The notes under the pieces are model-generated. The model did no database searches and had not been told where the DNA came from. It worked only from the letters and a program-made list of their open reading frames with translations. A stretch of 64,000 bases of DNA from Pandoraea communis (GTDB lineage Bacteria; Pseudomonadota; Gammaproteobacteria; Burkholderiales; Burkholderiaceae): assembly GCF_902459745.1 (NCBI RefSeq), contig NZ_CABPSJ010000006.1, positions 248,001-312,000 on the forward strand. Direction: 5' to 3'. The translations under genes and the position numbers were made by a program. Shown piece by piece: positions 30,008-40,492 of the stretch. Numbering within the stretch: position 1 is the stretch's first letter; each line of letters begins with the position of its first letter.

Positions 30008-30763
30008 TTATGCCGCTCCTCCGGAAAGCTCATCGGCGCGCGTTTGCGCCGTCGAGAAATTCAGGTCGCCCGAGTAGATCGCGCGGCCGCAGATAACGCC
30101 TTCGACACCCTCGTGCTCGACCTGGCACAGCGCATCGATATCGCCCAGATTCGACAGGCCGCCGCTGGCGATCACCGGTACGGTCACCGCCTGCGCCAGA
30201 CGTACCGTCGCATCGATATTGATACCCTGGAGCATGCCGTCGCGGCCGATGTCGGTGTAGATGATCGACTCTACGCCGTAATCCTCGAACTTGCGCGCCA
30301 GATCCACGACTTCGTGGCCGGTGAGCTTGCTCCAGCCGTCGGTGGCGACTTTGCCGTCCTTGGCATCGAGGCCGACGATGATATGTCCGCCGAATGCGGT
30401 GCATGCGTCCTTCAGGAAGCCAGGGTTCTTGACCGCAGCCGTCCCGATGATGACGTACGACAGACCATCGTCGAGATAACGCTCGATGGTATTCAGGTCA
30501 CGAATGCCGCCGCCCAATTGCACGGGAATATCGGCGCCGACCTCCTGAATGATGGCGCGGATGGCCGCTTCATTGCGCGGCTTGCCGACGAATGCACCAT
30601 TCAAGTCCACCAGATGGAGGCGGCGTGCGCCTTGCTCGACCCAATGTCGAGCCATGGCAGCGGGGTCCTCCGAGAATACGGTGGCTTGATCCATGTCGCC
30701 CTGTTTGAGGCGAACACATTGACCGTCTTTAAGGTCGATGGCCGGAATGAGCAGCATAGGCAA
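30008..30763 (-). CDS. hisA: Phosphoribosylformimino-AICAR ribotide isomerase
   Basis: A 251-residue TIM-barrel isomerase, paralogue of HisF. The first catalytic Asp (PAIDLKDG) and the [12 protein letters not shown] segment with the second are in place. It is upstream of hisF in the operon. Confidence 0.97.
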   Translation of the reverse strand: MPMLLIPAIDLKDGQCVRLKQGDMDQATVFSEDPAAMARHWVEQGARRLHLVDLNGAFVGKPRNEAAIRAIIQEVGADIPVQLGGGIRDLNTIERYLDDGLSYVIIGTAAVKNPGFLKDACTAFGGHIIVGLDAKDGKVATDGWSKLTGHEVVDLARKFEDYGVESIIYTDIGRDGMLQGINIDATVRLAQAVTVPVIASGGLSNLGDIDALCQVEHEGVEGVICGRAIYSGDLNFSTAQTRADELSGGAA

Positions 30764-30950
30764 TCGTGAAACGTCGCTAGTGGGAAGTAAAAGAAATTCG
30801 CAAATTACGCGGACAACACAAAACCGATCCCTGCCTTGCCGGGCACCGGCACATCGGGATCGGATTCGTCAACATGACACACAGTATAAGCCGTGACGGC
30901 GCACGCGCTCCGAGAGGAATCGGGGCGCCCACGTGCCACTCGGTTCACGC

Positions 30951-31589
30951 TCAGGGCTTCCACTGCGCAAAATTGCGATAAAGGGCAAGGCCGGCCTGGG
31001 CGCTCTTTTCCGGGTGGAACTGGGTGGCGAAGATATTATCTTGGGCCACTGCACAGGTAAAGGGCACACCATAGACCGTTTCGCCGACCGTCAGTTCGGG
31101 CTTGGCGGGCACAACGTAGTAGCTGTGCACGAAGTAGAAATAGCAGTCGTCGGGCACACCGGCCCAGATCGGGTGGCCGTGCGTCTGATGCACGCGATTC
31201 CAGCCCATCTGCGGCACCTTGAAACGCGAACCGTCATCCTGCAACTGGCCTTCGAGGTCGAAGCGCACCACGCGGCCCGGCAGCAGGCCGAGTGCAGGCG
31301 TGTTGCCTTCGTCCGACACGTCGAACAGCATCTGCTCGCCCACGCACACGCCGAACATCGGCTTGGTGGCAGCGGCTTCGACAACGGCTTCGCGCAGGCC
31401 CGACTCGTTCAGACAGCCCATGCAGTCACGCATGGCCCCCTGCCCCGGCAGCACCACGCGGTCGGCGGCGCGAATTTCGGAGGCGTCGCTGCTGATGCTC
31501 ACGTCGGCCTCCGGCGCGGCCGCACGCAGCGCCTGATAAACCGAGCGCAGGTTGCCCATTCCATAGTCGACAATCGCAATCTTGTTCAT
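30951..31589 (-). CDS. hisH: Imidazole glycerol phosphate synthase glutaminase HisH
   Basis: A 212-residue class I glutamine amidotransferase that feeds ammonia to HisF. The nucleophile Cys is in [10 protein letters not shown] and the His/Glu pair in TQFHPEKS. Note CVGEQ where many relatives have CLGMQ. The ATG overlaps the marC stop by four bases. A gap of about 190 bases separates it from hisA. Confidence 0.96.
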   Translation of the reverse strand: MNKIAIVDYGMGNLRSVYQALRAAAPEADVSISSDASEIRAADRVVLPGQGAMRDCMGCLNESGLREAVVEAAATKPMFGVCVGEQMLFDVSDEGNTPALGLLPGRVVRFDLEGQLQDDGSRFKVPQMGWNRVHQTHGHPIWAGVPDDCYFYFVHSYYVVPAKPELTVGETVYGVPFTCAVAQDNIFATQFHPEKSAQAGLALYRNFAQWKP

Positions 31590-32212
31590 CTCAAACTCGG
31601 CAGCAGTATTTTCAAACCATCGATAATGAATTCCACGGCCAGCGCCGAGAGGATCAACCCCATCAGACGCGTGCCGATGTTGATGCCCGTGCGCCCAAGC
31701 CAGCCTTCGATGCGCCCGGCGCTGCGCAGCGCCACCCAGCACACCGCGCCTACGCCCACCCCGATCGCCACGAGCGCCAGAATCTGCGCCCAGCCGTGCG
31801 CACGGCCCGAGTAAACGATCACGGTACTGATCGTGCCCGGACCGGTGAGCAGCGGGATCGCGAGCGGCACCACGGCAATATTCGGCCGTTCCTCCGCTTC
31901 GTGACGCTCTTCGGCCGTCGCCCGCGTGTTGCCCGTCTGCGCGTTGATCATGTTCACGGCCATAAGCAACATGATGACGCCGCCGCCAACTTCAAGCGAC
32001 GCAATCGAGATGCCGAAGAAGCGAATGATGGCTTCGCCGAACAGTCCCGAACCTGCGACCACCAACGCCACGGCAATCGCCGCAATGTCGATCGTATGGC
32101 GTTTCTCTTCGCGCGTCTGCGTGGACGTCAGGCTGATGAACAGCGGAATCGCCCCGAGCGGGTTGATCAGGGCCAGCAGCGAGATGAAGAACTTGAAGGC
32201 GTCGAGCGTCAT
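31586..32212 (-). CDS. MarC-family integral membrane protein
   Basis: A 208-residue protein with six hydrophobic segments and the [13 protein letters not shown] start of the MarC family. Despite the family name, a role in antibiotic resistance is not supported; function is unknown. It is inserted between hisB and hisH and couples to hisH by an ATGA overlap, which is the usual order in Burkholderiaceae. ATG 32212 is preferred to GTG 32221. Confidence 0.92.
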   Translation of the reverse strand: MTLDAFKFFISLLALINPLGAIPLFISLTSTQTREEKRHTIDIAAIAVALVVAGSGLFGEAIIRFFGISIASLEVGGGVIMLLMAVNMINAQTGNTRATAEERHEAEERPNIAVVPLAIPLLTGPGTISTVIVYSGRAHGWAQILALVAIGVGVGAVCWVALRSAGRIEGWLGRTGINIGTRLMGLILSALAVEFIIDGLKILLPSLR

Positions 32213-32322
32213 AGGGGGCACACGGCGCCGGCGTCCGGCCGGTCGATGATGCGTCGTCGGGGGCCACCGGCCTGACAGACCGGCGGGCTATCCTATCCGG
32301 CAGGCAGCGCCGGGGTCTCGCG

Positions 32323-32910
32323 TTACAGGCTTCCCTTCGTAGACGGCACGACACCCGCCGCACGCGGATCGATCTCGACCGCCATGCGCAGCGCGCGGCC
32401 GAACGCCTTGAACACCGTTTCGCATTGGTGGTGGGCGTTGATACCGCGCAGGTTGTCGATATGGAGCGTGACGCCCGCGTGATTCACGAAACCGCGGAAA
32501 AACTCGATGGTCAGGTCGACGTCGAAATTACCGACACGCGCGCGCGTGAACGGCACGTGGAATTCGAGACCGGGACGGCCCGAGAAGTCGATCACCACGC
32601 GCGAAAGCGCTTCGTCGAGCGGCACATAGCTATGGCCATAGCGCACGATGCCCTTCCGGTCGCCGATGGCCTTGGCGACGGCCATACCCAGCGTGATACC
32701 GACGTCTTCCACCGTGTGGTGATCGTCGATGAAGGTATCGCCGCGAGCTTCGACTTCCATGTCGATAAGGCCGTGGCGCGCAATCTGGTCGAGCATGTGG
32801 TCCAGAAACGGCACGCCGGTATCGAGCGTCTTCCGGCCGGTGCCGTCCAGATCGATCTTGACGCGTATTTGCGTTTCGCTGGTATCGCGAACGACTTCCG
32901 CAATGCGCAT
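32323..32910 (-). CDS. hisB: Imidazoleglycerol-phosphate dehydratase
   Basis: A 195-residue manganese enzyme for step six. The metal-binding motifs DHHTVED and a HQCET-type segment ([10 protein letters not shown]) are present. It is the monofunctional form, without the phosphatase domain fused in enterobacteria; that function must be elsewhere. Confidence 0.97.
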   Translation of the reverse strand: MRIAEVVRDTSETQIRVKIDLDGTGRKTLDTGVPFLDHMLDQIARHGLIDMEVEARGDTFIDDHHTVEDVGITLGMAVAKAIGDRKGIVRYGHSYVPLDEALSRVVIDFSGRPGLEFHVPFTRARVGNFDVDLTIEFFRGFVNHAGVTLHIDNLRGINAHHQCETVFKAFGRALRMAVEIDPRAAGVVPSTKGSL

Positions 32911-32937
32911 GATGGTGAGTTCTCGTCGTATAGCTTG

Positions 32938-34002
32938 TTAGAGCGATGCAGCCAGGGCTTGAACCATTGCCGCATTCTCCGTGGGGGTGCCGACCGTCAA
33001 TCTCAGACAATTGGCCAGCAATGCGTGCATTTTACCCACGTTTTTGATCAACACCTTGTGTGCGAGCATGCCGGCGTGCGTTTTGTCCACATCCGGCACG
33101 CGAACGAGCAGGAAATTCGCGTCGCTCGGGAACACCGTCGTACCTGGCAGCGCCGCCACCGCCGCAGCCAGCCGCGTGCGTTCGGCCCGCAATTCGGCCG
33201 CCTGCGCGTCGAGCACGTCGAGGTGATCGAGCATGAATTCGGCACACGCCTGGGTGAGCACATTCACGTTGTACGGCGGGCGCACCTTGTCGAGCTGGTC
33301 CAGCCAGTCCGCACTGCCCGCCACGTAGCCCAACCGGATACCCGCCAGACCGAGCTTGGAGACGGTGCGCATGACCAGCAGATTCGCAAACTCCGGCAGG
33401 CGCGGCATCCAAGTTTTCCGGGCAAACGGCTGGTACGCCTCGTCGATCACCACCAGCCCCCGGCCGGCGGCGCGTATGAGTGCTTCGATGTCGTCGTCGG
33501 CGAACAGGTTGCCCGTGGGGTTGTTCGGGTACGCCAGATAGACCACCGCGCCTGGATGCGCCGCGATGGCGTTGCGCATCGCCGGCATATCGAGCGAGAA
33601 GTCGGGACGCAACGGCACGCCAACGAACTCGATGCCCGCAAAGCGCGAGGACATCTCGTACATGACGAAGCCCGGCATCGGGGTGATCACGGCAGCGCCC
33701 GGACGCGCCGTGGCCATGGCGATCATGCTGATGATCTCGTCCGACCCGTTGCCCAGCAACAGCCGCGCCCCGGCCGGCACGCCCATCGCGCGTGCGAGCT
33801 TGTCGAGCAGCGCCTGCGGACGCGGCGCCGGGTAGCGGTTGAGCGCCACGTCGGCCAGACGATGACCCAGTTCGCTGCGCAGTGCGTCCGGCAGACCATA
33901 CGGGTTCTCCATCGCGTCGAGCTTGAGGAAGCCGCTGGCATCGGGGACGGGGTAGGTGCTCATGGCGAGCACGTCGGGGCGGATCACTTGGTCGACGGAC
34001 AT
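32938..34002 (-). CDS. hisC: Histidinol-phosphate aminotransferase
   Basis: A 354-residue PLP enzyme of the class I/II aminotransferase fold. The PNNPTGN loop, the VIDEAYQPF Asp-x-x-Tyr segment and the lysine in [14 protein letters not shown] are visible. It follows a small periplasmic-protein gene that separates it from hisD. Confidence 0.96.
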   Translation of the reverse strand: MSVDQVIRPDVLAMSTYPVPDASGFLKLDAMENPYGLPDALRSELGHRLADVALNRYPAPRPQALLDKLARAMGVPAGARLLLGNGSDEIISMIAMATARPGAAVITPMPGFVMYEMSSRFAGIEFVGVPLRPDFSLDMPAMRNAIAAHPGAVVYLAYPNNPTGNLFADDDIEALIRAAGRGLVVIDEAYQPFARKTWMPRLPEFANLLVMRTVSKLGLAGIRLGYVAGSADWLDQLDKVRPPYNVNVLTQACAEFMLDHLDVLDAQAAELRAERTRLAAAVAALPGTTVFPSDANFLLVRVPDVDKTHAGMLAHKVLIKNVGKMHALLANCLRLTVGTPTENAAMVQALAASL

Positions 34003-34044
34003 GGCGAAGAATGAGGATCGTGTATGAAGGTCGTGTAACGCGAA

Positions 34045-34599
34045 TCAGTTGAACGCGAAGGTCAGCCGTCCGGCATCGGCACCGTCGATCTTGACGGTGC
34101 ACCGGCGGCCGGTCTCCACGCTGCCGAGCGCGTCGGTAATGCGCTGCACGCGCATGCCGGTCTGCCAGGACAGCGCCTGCGCCACGGCCGGGCTCACGCG
34201 TGCGGGCGACGCTTCGGCCTCGCAGCGCATGGCCACAAGGCGGTTGCCAACGCGCCCGAACACCCCATGGGCGACTTCGTCGTCCGTGCCGCGCAGGGCA
34301 GTCTTGCCGTTGAGCCGCAATATGTAGACGTCGTTGTCGAATGCCTGACGACGCACGCATACCGTCAAACGCTCGGCGGACTCGCCGTCGAACGTCGCGT
34401 GCTGACAGCTATTGCCGGCGGCATGAACAGCGGCGCTGGCCGTGACACCGAGAGCCAGCACGGCGGCAGCCCGCAGCGCAGCCCGCGCAACGCGGGCTGG
34501 CAGCGAAAACGACGGAGACACAGGAATTGCGCGGGCCCGACGCCAGGCGGCGGCCGGCGTCGTTTGACAGTACGCGGGCCGCAGGGCGTCGTCGCGCAT
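34045..34599 (-). CDS. Putative periplasmic protein between hisD and hisC
   Basis: A 184-residue protein. Basic residues then a hydrophobic stretch ending AVHAAG (about residues 28-60) look like a signal peptide, longer than usual. Three cysteines occur after it and could form disulphides. No family known. ATG 34599 starts one base past the hisD stop, so it is probably translated from the his message. It is not a histidine enzyme. Confidence 0.75.
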   Translation of the reverse strand: MRDDALRPAYCQTTPAAAWRRARAIPVSPSFSLPARVARAALRAAAVLALGVTASAAVHAAGNSCQHATFDGESAERLTVCVRRQAFDNDVYILRLNGKTALRGTDDEVAHGVFGRVGNRLVAMRCEAEASPARVSPAVAQALSWQTGMRVQRITDALGSVETGRRCTVKIDGADAGRLTFAFN

Positions 34600-34600
34600 G

Positions 34601-35923
34601 TCAGGACTCGCGATGCAAACGGTATTCGGCGCTGCGCGCGTGCGCTTGCAGGCCTTCGCCGTACGCCAGTTCGGCGGCAATCTCGCCGAGCATGCGGGCC
34701 CCCCCCTCGCTCACTTCGATGAGACTCGAACGCTTGATGAAGTCGTACACGCCCAGCGGCGACGAAAAACGCGCGGTGCGCGACGTCGGCAGCACGTGGT
34801 TGGGACCAGCGCAGTAATCGCCCAGGCTCTCGCTCGTGAACTTGCCGAGGAAGATCGCACCGGCGTGACGGATCTTCTCGCCCCACTGTTGCGGCATCTC
34901 GGCCGAAATTTCAAGGTGCTCCGGCGCGATCACGTTGGCGATGTCGCAGGCTTCGGCCATATCGCGCACCTTGACCAGCGCGCCACGGCCTTGCAGCGAC
35001 GCGGCGATCACGTCGCGACGCGGCATCTCGTCGATCTGCCGCTCCATCGAGGCGTGCACGCGTGCGAGGTACTGGGCATCCGGGCACAGCAGAATCGACT
35101 GTGCGAGTTCGTCGTGCTCGGCCTGCGAGAACAGGTCCATGGCAACCCAGTCGGGGTCCGTCGAACCATCGCAGATGACAAGAATTTCGGACGGCCCGGC
35201 GATCATGTCGATGCCGACAGTGCCGAACACCCGACGCTTGGCCGCGGCCACGAAGGCGTTGCCCGGGCCGACGATCTTGTCGACAGCAGGCACCGTTTCG
35301 GTGCCATACGCCAGCGCCGCAACGGCCTGCGCGCCACCGATGGTGAACACACGGTCCACACCGGCGATGTGCGCGGCAGCGAGCACCAGCGGGTTCTGCA
35401 CGCCGTCCGGCGTGGGCACCACCATGATGATGTCCTTCACGCCGGCCACACGCGCCGGAATCGCGTTCATCAGCACGGACGACGGATACGCCGCCTTGCC
35501 GCCCGGCACATAGATGCCCACGCGGTCGAGCGGGGTGACCTTCTGGCCCAGCACCGTGCCGTCCGACTCGGTGTACTGCCAGCTATGGGTGCCGCATTCG
35601 ATGCGTTGCTTCTCGTGATAGGCGCGCACGCGGGCGGCCGCCGCTTCGAGCGCGGCACGGCGCTTCGGCTCGAGGCTCTCGAGCGCTGCAGCCAGCGCTT
35701 CGGCGGGCAGTTCGAGCGCCGTCATGCCACCTGCGCTCAGACGGTCGAACTTGTTGGTGTATTCGATAACGGCCGCATCGCCGCGCGTCTTCACGTCGGC
35801 AAGAATTTCGGCGGCCGCGCGGTCGATGGCGGCGTCTTCGCTCGCCTCGAACGCCAGAACGTCGCGAAGCTGCTTCGCGAAGCCTTCAGCGGAGGAATCG
35901 AGTTTGCGAATATCGAGTTTCAT
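34601..35923 (-). CDS. hisD: Histidinol dehydrogenase
   Basis: A 440-residue zinc enzyme that makes the last two oxidations of histidine synthesis. The [12 protein letters not shown] segment, DMIAGPSE and the late HAGAIFLG and [17 protein letters not shown] segments are conserved. Its ATG overlaps the hisG stop by four bases; the longer upstream open frame is ignored. Confidence 0.97.
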   Translation of the reverse strand: MKLDIRKLDSSAEGFAKQLRDVLAFEASEDAAIDRAAAEILADVKTRGDAAVIEYTNKFDRLSAGGMTALELPAEALAAALESLEPKRRAALEAAAARVRAYHEKQRIECGTHSWQYTESDGTVLGQKVTPLDRVGIYVPGGKAAYPSSVLMNAIPARVAGVKDIIMVVPTPDGVQNPLVLAAAHIAGVDRVFTIGGAQAVAALAYGTETVPAVDKIVGPGNAFVAAAKRRVFGTVGIDMIAGPSEILVICDGSTDPDWVAMDLFSQAEHDELAQSILLCPDAQYLARVHASMERQIDEMPRRDVIAASLQGRGALVKVRDMAEACDIANVIAPEHLEISAEMPQQWGEKIRHAGAIFLGKFTSESLGDYCAGPNHVLPTSRTARFSSPLGVYDFIKRSSLIEVSEGGARMLGEIAAELAYGEGLQAHARSAEYRLHRES

Positions 35924-36600
35924 GCTGTTTGCCGGGACGCCTGCTCGAAGGCATCCAGAATAGGCTGCAACGACTCGCGTTTCAACTTGAGCGCAGCCTG
36001 GTTGATCACGAGGCGGGACGAGATGTCCATGATCTCTTCCACCTCCACCAGATTGTTGGCCCGCAGCGTACCGCCGGTGCTCACCAGATCGACGATCGCG
36101 TCGGCCAGTCCCACGAGCGGACCCAATTCCATCGAGCCATACAGCTTGATCAGGTCGACGTGCACGCCCTTGGCCGCGAAGTGCTCGCGCGCGGTCTGCA
36201 CGTACTTGGTCGCCACCCGCAGGCGCGCACCCTGACGTACAGCATTCGCGTAATCGAAGCCCTTCGGTACAGCCACAGACATGCGGCAGCGCGCAATGTT
36301 CAAATCGATTGGCTGGTACAGACCGCCGCCGCCGTGTTCGATGAGCACGTCCTTGCCGGCCACGCCGAAGTCGGCGGCACCATATTGCACATAGGTCGGC
36401 ACGTCGGTCGCGCGCACGATGATCACGCGCAGGTTCGGGTCCGTCGTCGGCAGAATCAGCTTGCGCGAGGTCTCCGGGTCTTCCGTGACTTCGATACCGG
36501 CAGCGGCCAGCAACGGCAGCGTCTCCGTAAAGATACGGCCTTTGGAAAGCGCCAGCGTCAGCGGCTGAGCGAGCGGCTGGGCCGGCTTGGCGGAACTCAT
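35920..36600 (-). CDS. hisG: ATP phosphoribosyltransferase, short form
   Basis: A 226-residue catalytic subunit for the first and controlled step. It lacks the C-terminal regulatory domain of long HisG, so it needs a HisZ partner, which is not in this window. The PRPP-binding [15 protein letters not shown] loop is clear. Its ATG overlaps the murA stop by four bases. Confidence 0.96.
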   Translation of the reverse strand: MSSAKPAQPLAQPLTLALSKGRIFTETLPLLAAAGIEVTEDPETSRKLILPTTDPNLRVIIVRATDVPTYVQYGAADFGVAGKDVLIEHGGGGLYQPIDLNIARCRMSVAVPKGFDYANAVRQGARLRVATKYVQTAREHFAAKGVHVDLIKLYGSMELGPLVGLADAIVDLVSTGGTLRANNLVEVEEIMDISSRLVINQAALKLKRESLQPILDAFEQASRQTA

Positions 36601-37937
36601 GCAATCTCTCCCTGGCGTGCTTCGACACGCCGGATTCGGGCGCCCACGGCGCACAACTTTGCCTCGATACGATAATAGCCTCGATCGAGGTGATGAATAC
36701 GGTCGACGAGCGTGCGGCCGTCGGCCGTCAGACCCGCGACGATCAGGCTGGCGGAAGCGCGCAAATCGGTCGCCATGACATGCGCACCCGACAGGCGATC
36801 CACGCCGGAAATCCGCGCCGTGTTGCCGTCGATGCCGATATTCGCGCCCAAACGCATCAATTCCTGCACATGCATGAAGCGGTTCTCGAAGATCGTTTCG
36901 ACGACCTGCGAGCCCCCCTCGGCAATGCAGTTCAGCGCCATGAACTGGGCTTGCATGTCGGTCGGGAACGCCGGATATTCCGACGTACGGAAACTCACCG
37001 CACGCGCGCGCCGGTCCATCGTCGCGCGCAGCCAATCCGCACCGGCGCTCACGTTGGCGCCGGTTTCGCGCAACTTCCCGATCACAGCGTCGAGCGTGGA
37101 CGGCAGCACGCGACGCAGCGTGATATCGCCACGCGTCGCCACGGCCGCGCACAGAAACGTGCCGGCTTCGATCCGGTCGGGTACGACATCGTGCGTTGCA
37201 CCATGCAAGCGCGCCACGCCGGTCACCACCAGACGATCGGTGCCGATGCCCTCGATCTTCGCCCCCATCTTCACCAGCAGGTGGGCCAGATCGGTCACTT
37301 CCGGCTCGCGGGCGGCGTTGGCCAGCACGGTCACGCCGTCGGCGAGCGTTGCCGCCATGAGCAGGTTTTCGGTGCCCGTCACGGTGATCATGTCGGTCAC
37401 GAGCGTCTCGCCACGCAGGCGTGCCGCCTTGGCCACGATGTCGCCGTGCGTCAGCGTGATCTCGGCGCCCATCTTCTGCAGGCCCTTGATGTGCTGATCG
37501 ACCGGTCGCGCCCCGATGGCGCATCCGCCGGGCAGCGACACGCGCGCTTCGCCACAGCGGGCGAGCAGCGGGCCGAGCACGAGAATCGATGCCCGCATGG
37601 TCTTCACGAGGTCGTAAGGGGCCGCAGGCTCGGCGATCTGCGACGCGTCGAGCGTGACCGATTCACCGTGGCGCTCGACCTTGACGCCCATGCGCGCGAG
37701 CAGCGTCAGCATGGTACGCACGTCGTGCAGATCCGGCACGTTACCGAGCACCAGCGGCTCGGCCGTGAGCAGACTCGCGCACAGAATGGGCAGCGCGGCG
37801 TTCTTGGCACCCGAGACGGTAATCTCTCCTGCCAGCCGCTCGCCACCTTCGATTTCAAGGTGGTCTGCGGCCACGCGCTCGCCGGCGGCGGCCTCGCTGT
37901 TGCCGGCTGCGCCGGCGCTCTCTTGCGTAATCCTCAT
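36597..37937 (-). CDS. murA: UDP-N-acetylglucosamine 1-carboxyvinyltransferase
   Basis: A 446-residue enzyme, first committed step of peptidoglycan synthesis. The fosfomycin-reactive Cys is in [13 protein letters not shown], and the SGAKNAALP start is typical. A 25-residue Ala/Glu-rich extension precedes the domain. It follows ibaG with a four-base overlap, the same ibaG-murA order as in enterobacteria. Confidence 0.97.
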   Translation of the reverse strand: MRITQESAGAAGNSEAAAGERVAADHLEIEGGERLAGEITVSGAKNAALPILCASLLTAEPLVLGNVPDLHDVRTMLTLLARMGVKVERHGESVTLDASQIAEPAAPYDLVKTMRASILVLGPLLARCGEARVSLPGGCAIGARPVDQHIKGLQKMGAEITLTHGDIVAKAARLRGETLVTDMITVTGTENLLMAATLADGVTVLANAAREPEVTDLAHLLVKMGAKIEGIGTDRLVVTGVARLHGATHDVVPDRIEAGTFLCAAVATRGDITLRRVLPSTLDAVIGKLRETGANVSAGADWLRATMDRRARAVSFRTSEYPAFPTDMQAQFMALNCIAEGGSQVVETIFENRFMHVQELMRLGANIGIDGNTARISGVDRLSGAHVMATDLRASASLIVAGLTADGRTLVDRIHHLDRGYYRIEAKLCAVGARIRRVEARQGEIA

Positions 37938-38173
37938 TGCGCCTGATACTCCGTGGGCGTGAGGGTCTTCATCGACAGCGCATGAATTTCCGCCTTCATG
38001 CGATCGCCCAGCGCGGCGTATACGAGTTGATGGCGCGCAATGAGGCGCTTACCTTCGAACTGCGCGCTCACGATGGTCGCGAAGAAGTGCTGGCCATCAC
38101 CTTCGACGGCCACGTGTTCGCAAGCCAGGCCGGCTTCGATGTACTGTTTGATTTGTTCGGGGGTAGGCAGCAT
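37934..38173 (-). CDS. ibaG: BolA-family protein IbaG
   Basis: A 79-residue BolA-like protein with the conserved [17 protein letters not shown] segment, which holds the histidine used with monothiol glutaredoxin in Fe-S handling. No cysteine loop of true BolA is needed. It lies directly before murA as in other proteobacteria. Confidence 0.92.
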   Translation of the reverse strand: MLPTPEQIKQYIEAGLACEHVAVEGDGQHFFATIVSAQFEGKRLIARHQLVYAALGDRMKAEIHALSMKTLTPTEYQAQ

Positions 38174-38191
38174 TGCCGATCCTAGAGAAGT

Positions 38192-38959
38192 TCAGTGACG
38201 CAGTTTGTAGCCGCGGCGCAGCAGATTCAGCGCCACGATTGCGAGTATCAGGAAAGTCGCACCGACGACGGCGAGGCTCGTCTCCGGGGCCACGTCGGAC
38301 ACACCGAAGAAGCCGTAACGGAACCCGTCGATCATGTAGAAAAACGGGTTGAAGTGAGAGACAGCCTGCCACAGCGGCGGCAGCGAGTGAATCGAGTAAA
38401 ACACGCCCGCGAGGAACGTCGCCGGCATGATCAGGAAGTTCTGGAACGCCGCGAGCTGGTCGAACTTCTCGGCCCAGATGCCTGCGATCAGTCCCAACGT
38501 CCCGAGAATCGCCGCCCCGAGGAACGCGAAGCCGATGATCCACAGCGGCGCGGCAAACGACAGATGCGTGAACGCCGCCGTCACCACGAAAACGCCCAAC
38601 CCCACCGACAGCCCGCGCACCACGGCGGCGAGCACGTACGCACCGTACATCTCCCAATGCGAGAGCGGCGGCAGCAGCACGAACACGAGGTTGCCCGTGA
38701 TCTTGGACTGAATCAGCGACGACGAACTGTTGGCGAACGCGTTCTGCAACACGCTCATCATCACCAGGCCCGGCACCAGAAACGCGGTGTAGGTGATCTG
38801 GTCATAGACCTTCACGCGATCTTCGAGTACATGGCCGAAGATCATCAGATACAGCAGCGCGGTGAGCACCGGCGCGCCCACGGTCTGGAAGCTCACCTTC
38901 CAGAAACGCAGCACTTCCTTATAGAACAGCGTGCGGAATCCGACCCATCCACCGATCAT
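38192..38959 (-). CDS. ABC-2 type exporter permease
   Basis: A 255-residue inner-membrane protein with six hydrophobic segments of the ABC-2 (NodJ/YadH) family. Partner of the ATPase upstream, with a four-base overlap. Substrate is unknown; the position between mla and murA genes suggests an envelope component. Confidence 0.9.
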   Translation of the reverse strand: MIGGWVGFRTLFYKEVLRFWKVSFQTVGAPVLTALLYLMIFGHVLEDRVKVYDQITYTAFLVPGLVMMSVLQNAFANSSSSLIQSKITGNLVFVLLPPLSHWEMYGAYVLAAVVRGLSVGLGVFVVTAAFTHLSFAAPLWIIGFAFLGAAILGTLGLIAGIWAEKFDQLAAFQNFLIMPATFLAGVFYSIHSLPPLWQAVSHFNPFFYMIDGFRYGFFGVSDVAPETSLAVVGATFLILAIVALNLLRRGYKLRH

Positions 38960-39882
38960 GCTGCCACCTCCTGCGCGCGTGAACCGGACATGATCTGCAC
39001 GAACACGTCTTCGAGATCGGCCTTCTGAATGTCGATGTCCTCGACGATGCCGCCCGCCGCGCGGCAGGTGGCGAGAATCGATTCCACTTCGTCGCAGCCC
39101 GCCAGCCGCAGCGCGAACTGATGCCCGCCCGTGTCCTGTCCGTCGACCAGCAGCGGACGCAGTTCGTCGGGCAGCGTGCCTTGCTTGAAACGCAGCACGA
39201 GACGCGTGCCCGCGAAGCGCTGGAGCAGCGAGGCGGTGCGCTCGAGCGCCACGACTTCACCGCGCTTGAGCATGGCGATGCGATCGCACAGCGTTTCGGC
39301 TTCTTCCAGATAGTGCGTGGTGAGCACGATCGTGTGGCCTTCGCGGTTCAGACGCGAGATGAACTTCCAGAGCGTCTGACGCAGTTCCACGTCAACCCCG
39401 GCGGTCGGCTCGTCGAGCACGATCACCGGCGGACGGTGCACGAGCGCCTGCGCCACGAGCACGCGTCGCTTCATGCCGCCCGAGAGCTGGCGCATGTTGG
39501 CATTCGCCTTGTCGGTCAGATCGAGGTTGGCCATCACTTCGTCGATCCAGTCGTCGTTGCGCGTCAGCCCGAAGTAGCCGGACTGGATACGCAGCGTTTC
39601 GCGCACAGAGAAGAACGGATCGAAAACGAGTTCCTGCGGCACCACACCGAGCTTGCGCCGGGCATTGCGGTAGTCTCGCACCACGTCGTGCCCGAGCACG
39701 CTGATACTGCCCGCATCCGCGCGCGCGAGGCCCGCGAGAATGCTGATCAGCGTAGTCTTGCCAGCGCCGTTGGGGCCGAGCAAACCGAAGAATTCACCTT
39801 CTTCGATCGAGAAGCTGACGCCCTTGAGCGCCTGCAACGCCTGATAGCGTTTTTTGACGTTACGGATTTCGATGGCGGCCAT
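38956..39882 (-). CDS. ABC-2 type exporter ATPase
   Basis: A 308-residue ATPase: Walker A GPNGAGKTT (residues 36-44), signature LSGGMKRR, Walker B VIVLDEPTAG. YadG/NodI type. The C-terminal 80 residues are a typical extension. The ATG at 39882 ends a long open frame that runs into the minisatellite upstream, which is not coding. Confidence 0.93.
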   Translation of the reverse strand: MAAIEIRNVKKRYQALQALKGVSFSIEEGEFFGLLGPNGAGKTTLISILAGLARADAGSISVLGHDVVRDYRNARRKLGVVPQELVFDPFFSVRETLRIQSGYFGLTRNDDWIDEVMANLDLTDKANANMRQLSGGMKRRVLVAQALVHRPPVIVLDEPTAGVDVELRQTLWKFISRLNREGHTIVLTTHYLEEAETLCDRIAMLKRGEVVALERTASLLQRFAGTRLVLRFKQGTLPDELRPLLVDGQDTGGHQFALRLAGCDEVESILATCRAAGGIVEDIDIQKADLEDVFVQIMSGSRAQEVAA

Positions 39883-40087
39883 GGACTGCGCGCACCCGTC
39901 TTGGCGGGCACGCCATTGTGTTCTCCGGTCACGACTGGCCGTGGGCGCAGACCGCTGGGATCGCGGCAGCAGCCAAATCGGCGGCAAGGGTGCCCGGATG
40001 GGGATAACTGCCCAAAAGTCGGCAGAAAACCCCTGATTATAAAGGAAGCCGGTACCGGCCGTGCTTACAGCGGGTCTGGCGGTGCCG

Positions 40088-40141
40088 TAACGTCCGTCAC
40101 GCCCATAACGCCCATAACGCCGGTAACGTCTGTAACGCACG
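40088..40141. repeat. Minisatellite of six 9-bp units
   Basis: Six tandem copies of a TAACGCCCA-like 9-mer, with changes in the last three bases of most units. It lies upstream of the ABC exporter genes and downstream of the mlaB terminator. Confidence 0.85.
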
Positions 40142-40171
40142 ACTTTCGGCGAGCGCTATCGCACCGCCCAC

Positions 40172-40201
40172 AAAAAAAGCGCCGTTGGGAGACGGCGCTT
40201 T
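40172..40201 (-). terminator. Terminator of the mla operon
   Basis: A 9-bp GC-rich stem with a six-base loop, followed on the minus strand by a run of seven T. It ends the mlaFEDACB transcript 30 bases after mlaB. Confidence 0.9.
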
Positions 40202-40230
40202 CTTCAGGGGCGGCAGTCCGGCCAGACGCA

Positions 40231-40488
40231 TCAGCTCGAGAGCAGATGGTCGACACCGTACACCAGTGCAAGGCTGGCCAATCCCGTCGGCAAGTTAGTG
40301 AACGCCAACGTCGCACCGCGGCGAACCGCATGGCGGCGCAGTGCCAGCAACACGGCAAGCGCCGACGAGTCGAAATGCGTCAGTCCGGCGCAATCGATCT
40401 GGGTTTCGCCCGCATCGATGCGGTCGATCGCCTTTGCGAGAACGTCGCCGGCGGTGTCGTGCGTGAGGTCGGTCTGCAACGCGAGCAT
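40231..40488 (-). CDS. mlaB: STAS-domain protein MlaB
   Basis: An 85-residue STAS protein that binds MlaF in the MlaFEDB phospholipid transporter. The LTHFDSSALAVLLAL segment with its conserved DSSA is clear. It follows mlaC by four bases. Confidence 0.88.
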   Translation of the reverse strand: MLALQTDLTHDTAGDVLAKAIDRIDAGETQIDCAGLTHFDSSALAVLLALRRHAVRRGATLAFTNLPTGLASLALVYGVDHLLSS

Positions 40489-40492
40489 GCGC

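Larger units (their letters stand above)
39883..40230. promoter_or_regulatory. Intergenic region between mlaB and the ABC exporter
   Basis: About 350 bases holding the mlaB terminator, a 9-bp minisatellite and, by position, a promoter for the ABC-ibaG-murA-his run. I can not point to a clear -35/-10 pair. Confidence 0.45.

Noticed and set aside
30764-30950. Possible regulatory RNA between hisH and hisA
   Set aside because: A 190-base gap with small inverted repeats (for example around 30825-30865), but no match to a riboswitch or leader that I know.
34601-37524. Longer frames that join hisD or hisG with sequence upstream
   Set aside because: Only the lower part matches the enzymes; the upper part is antisense-like sequence of the neighbouring gene in another frame.
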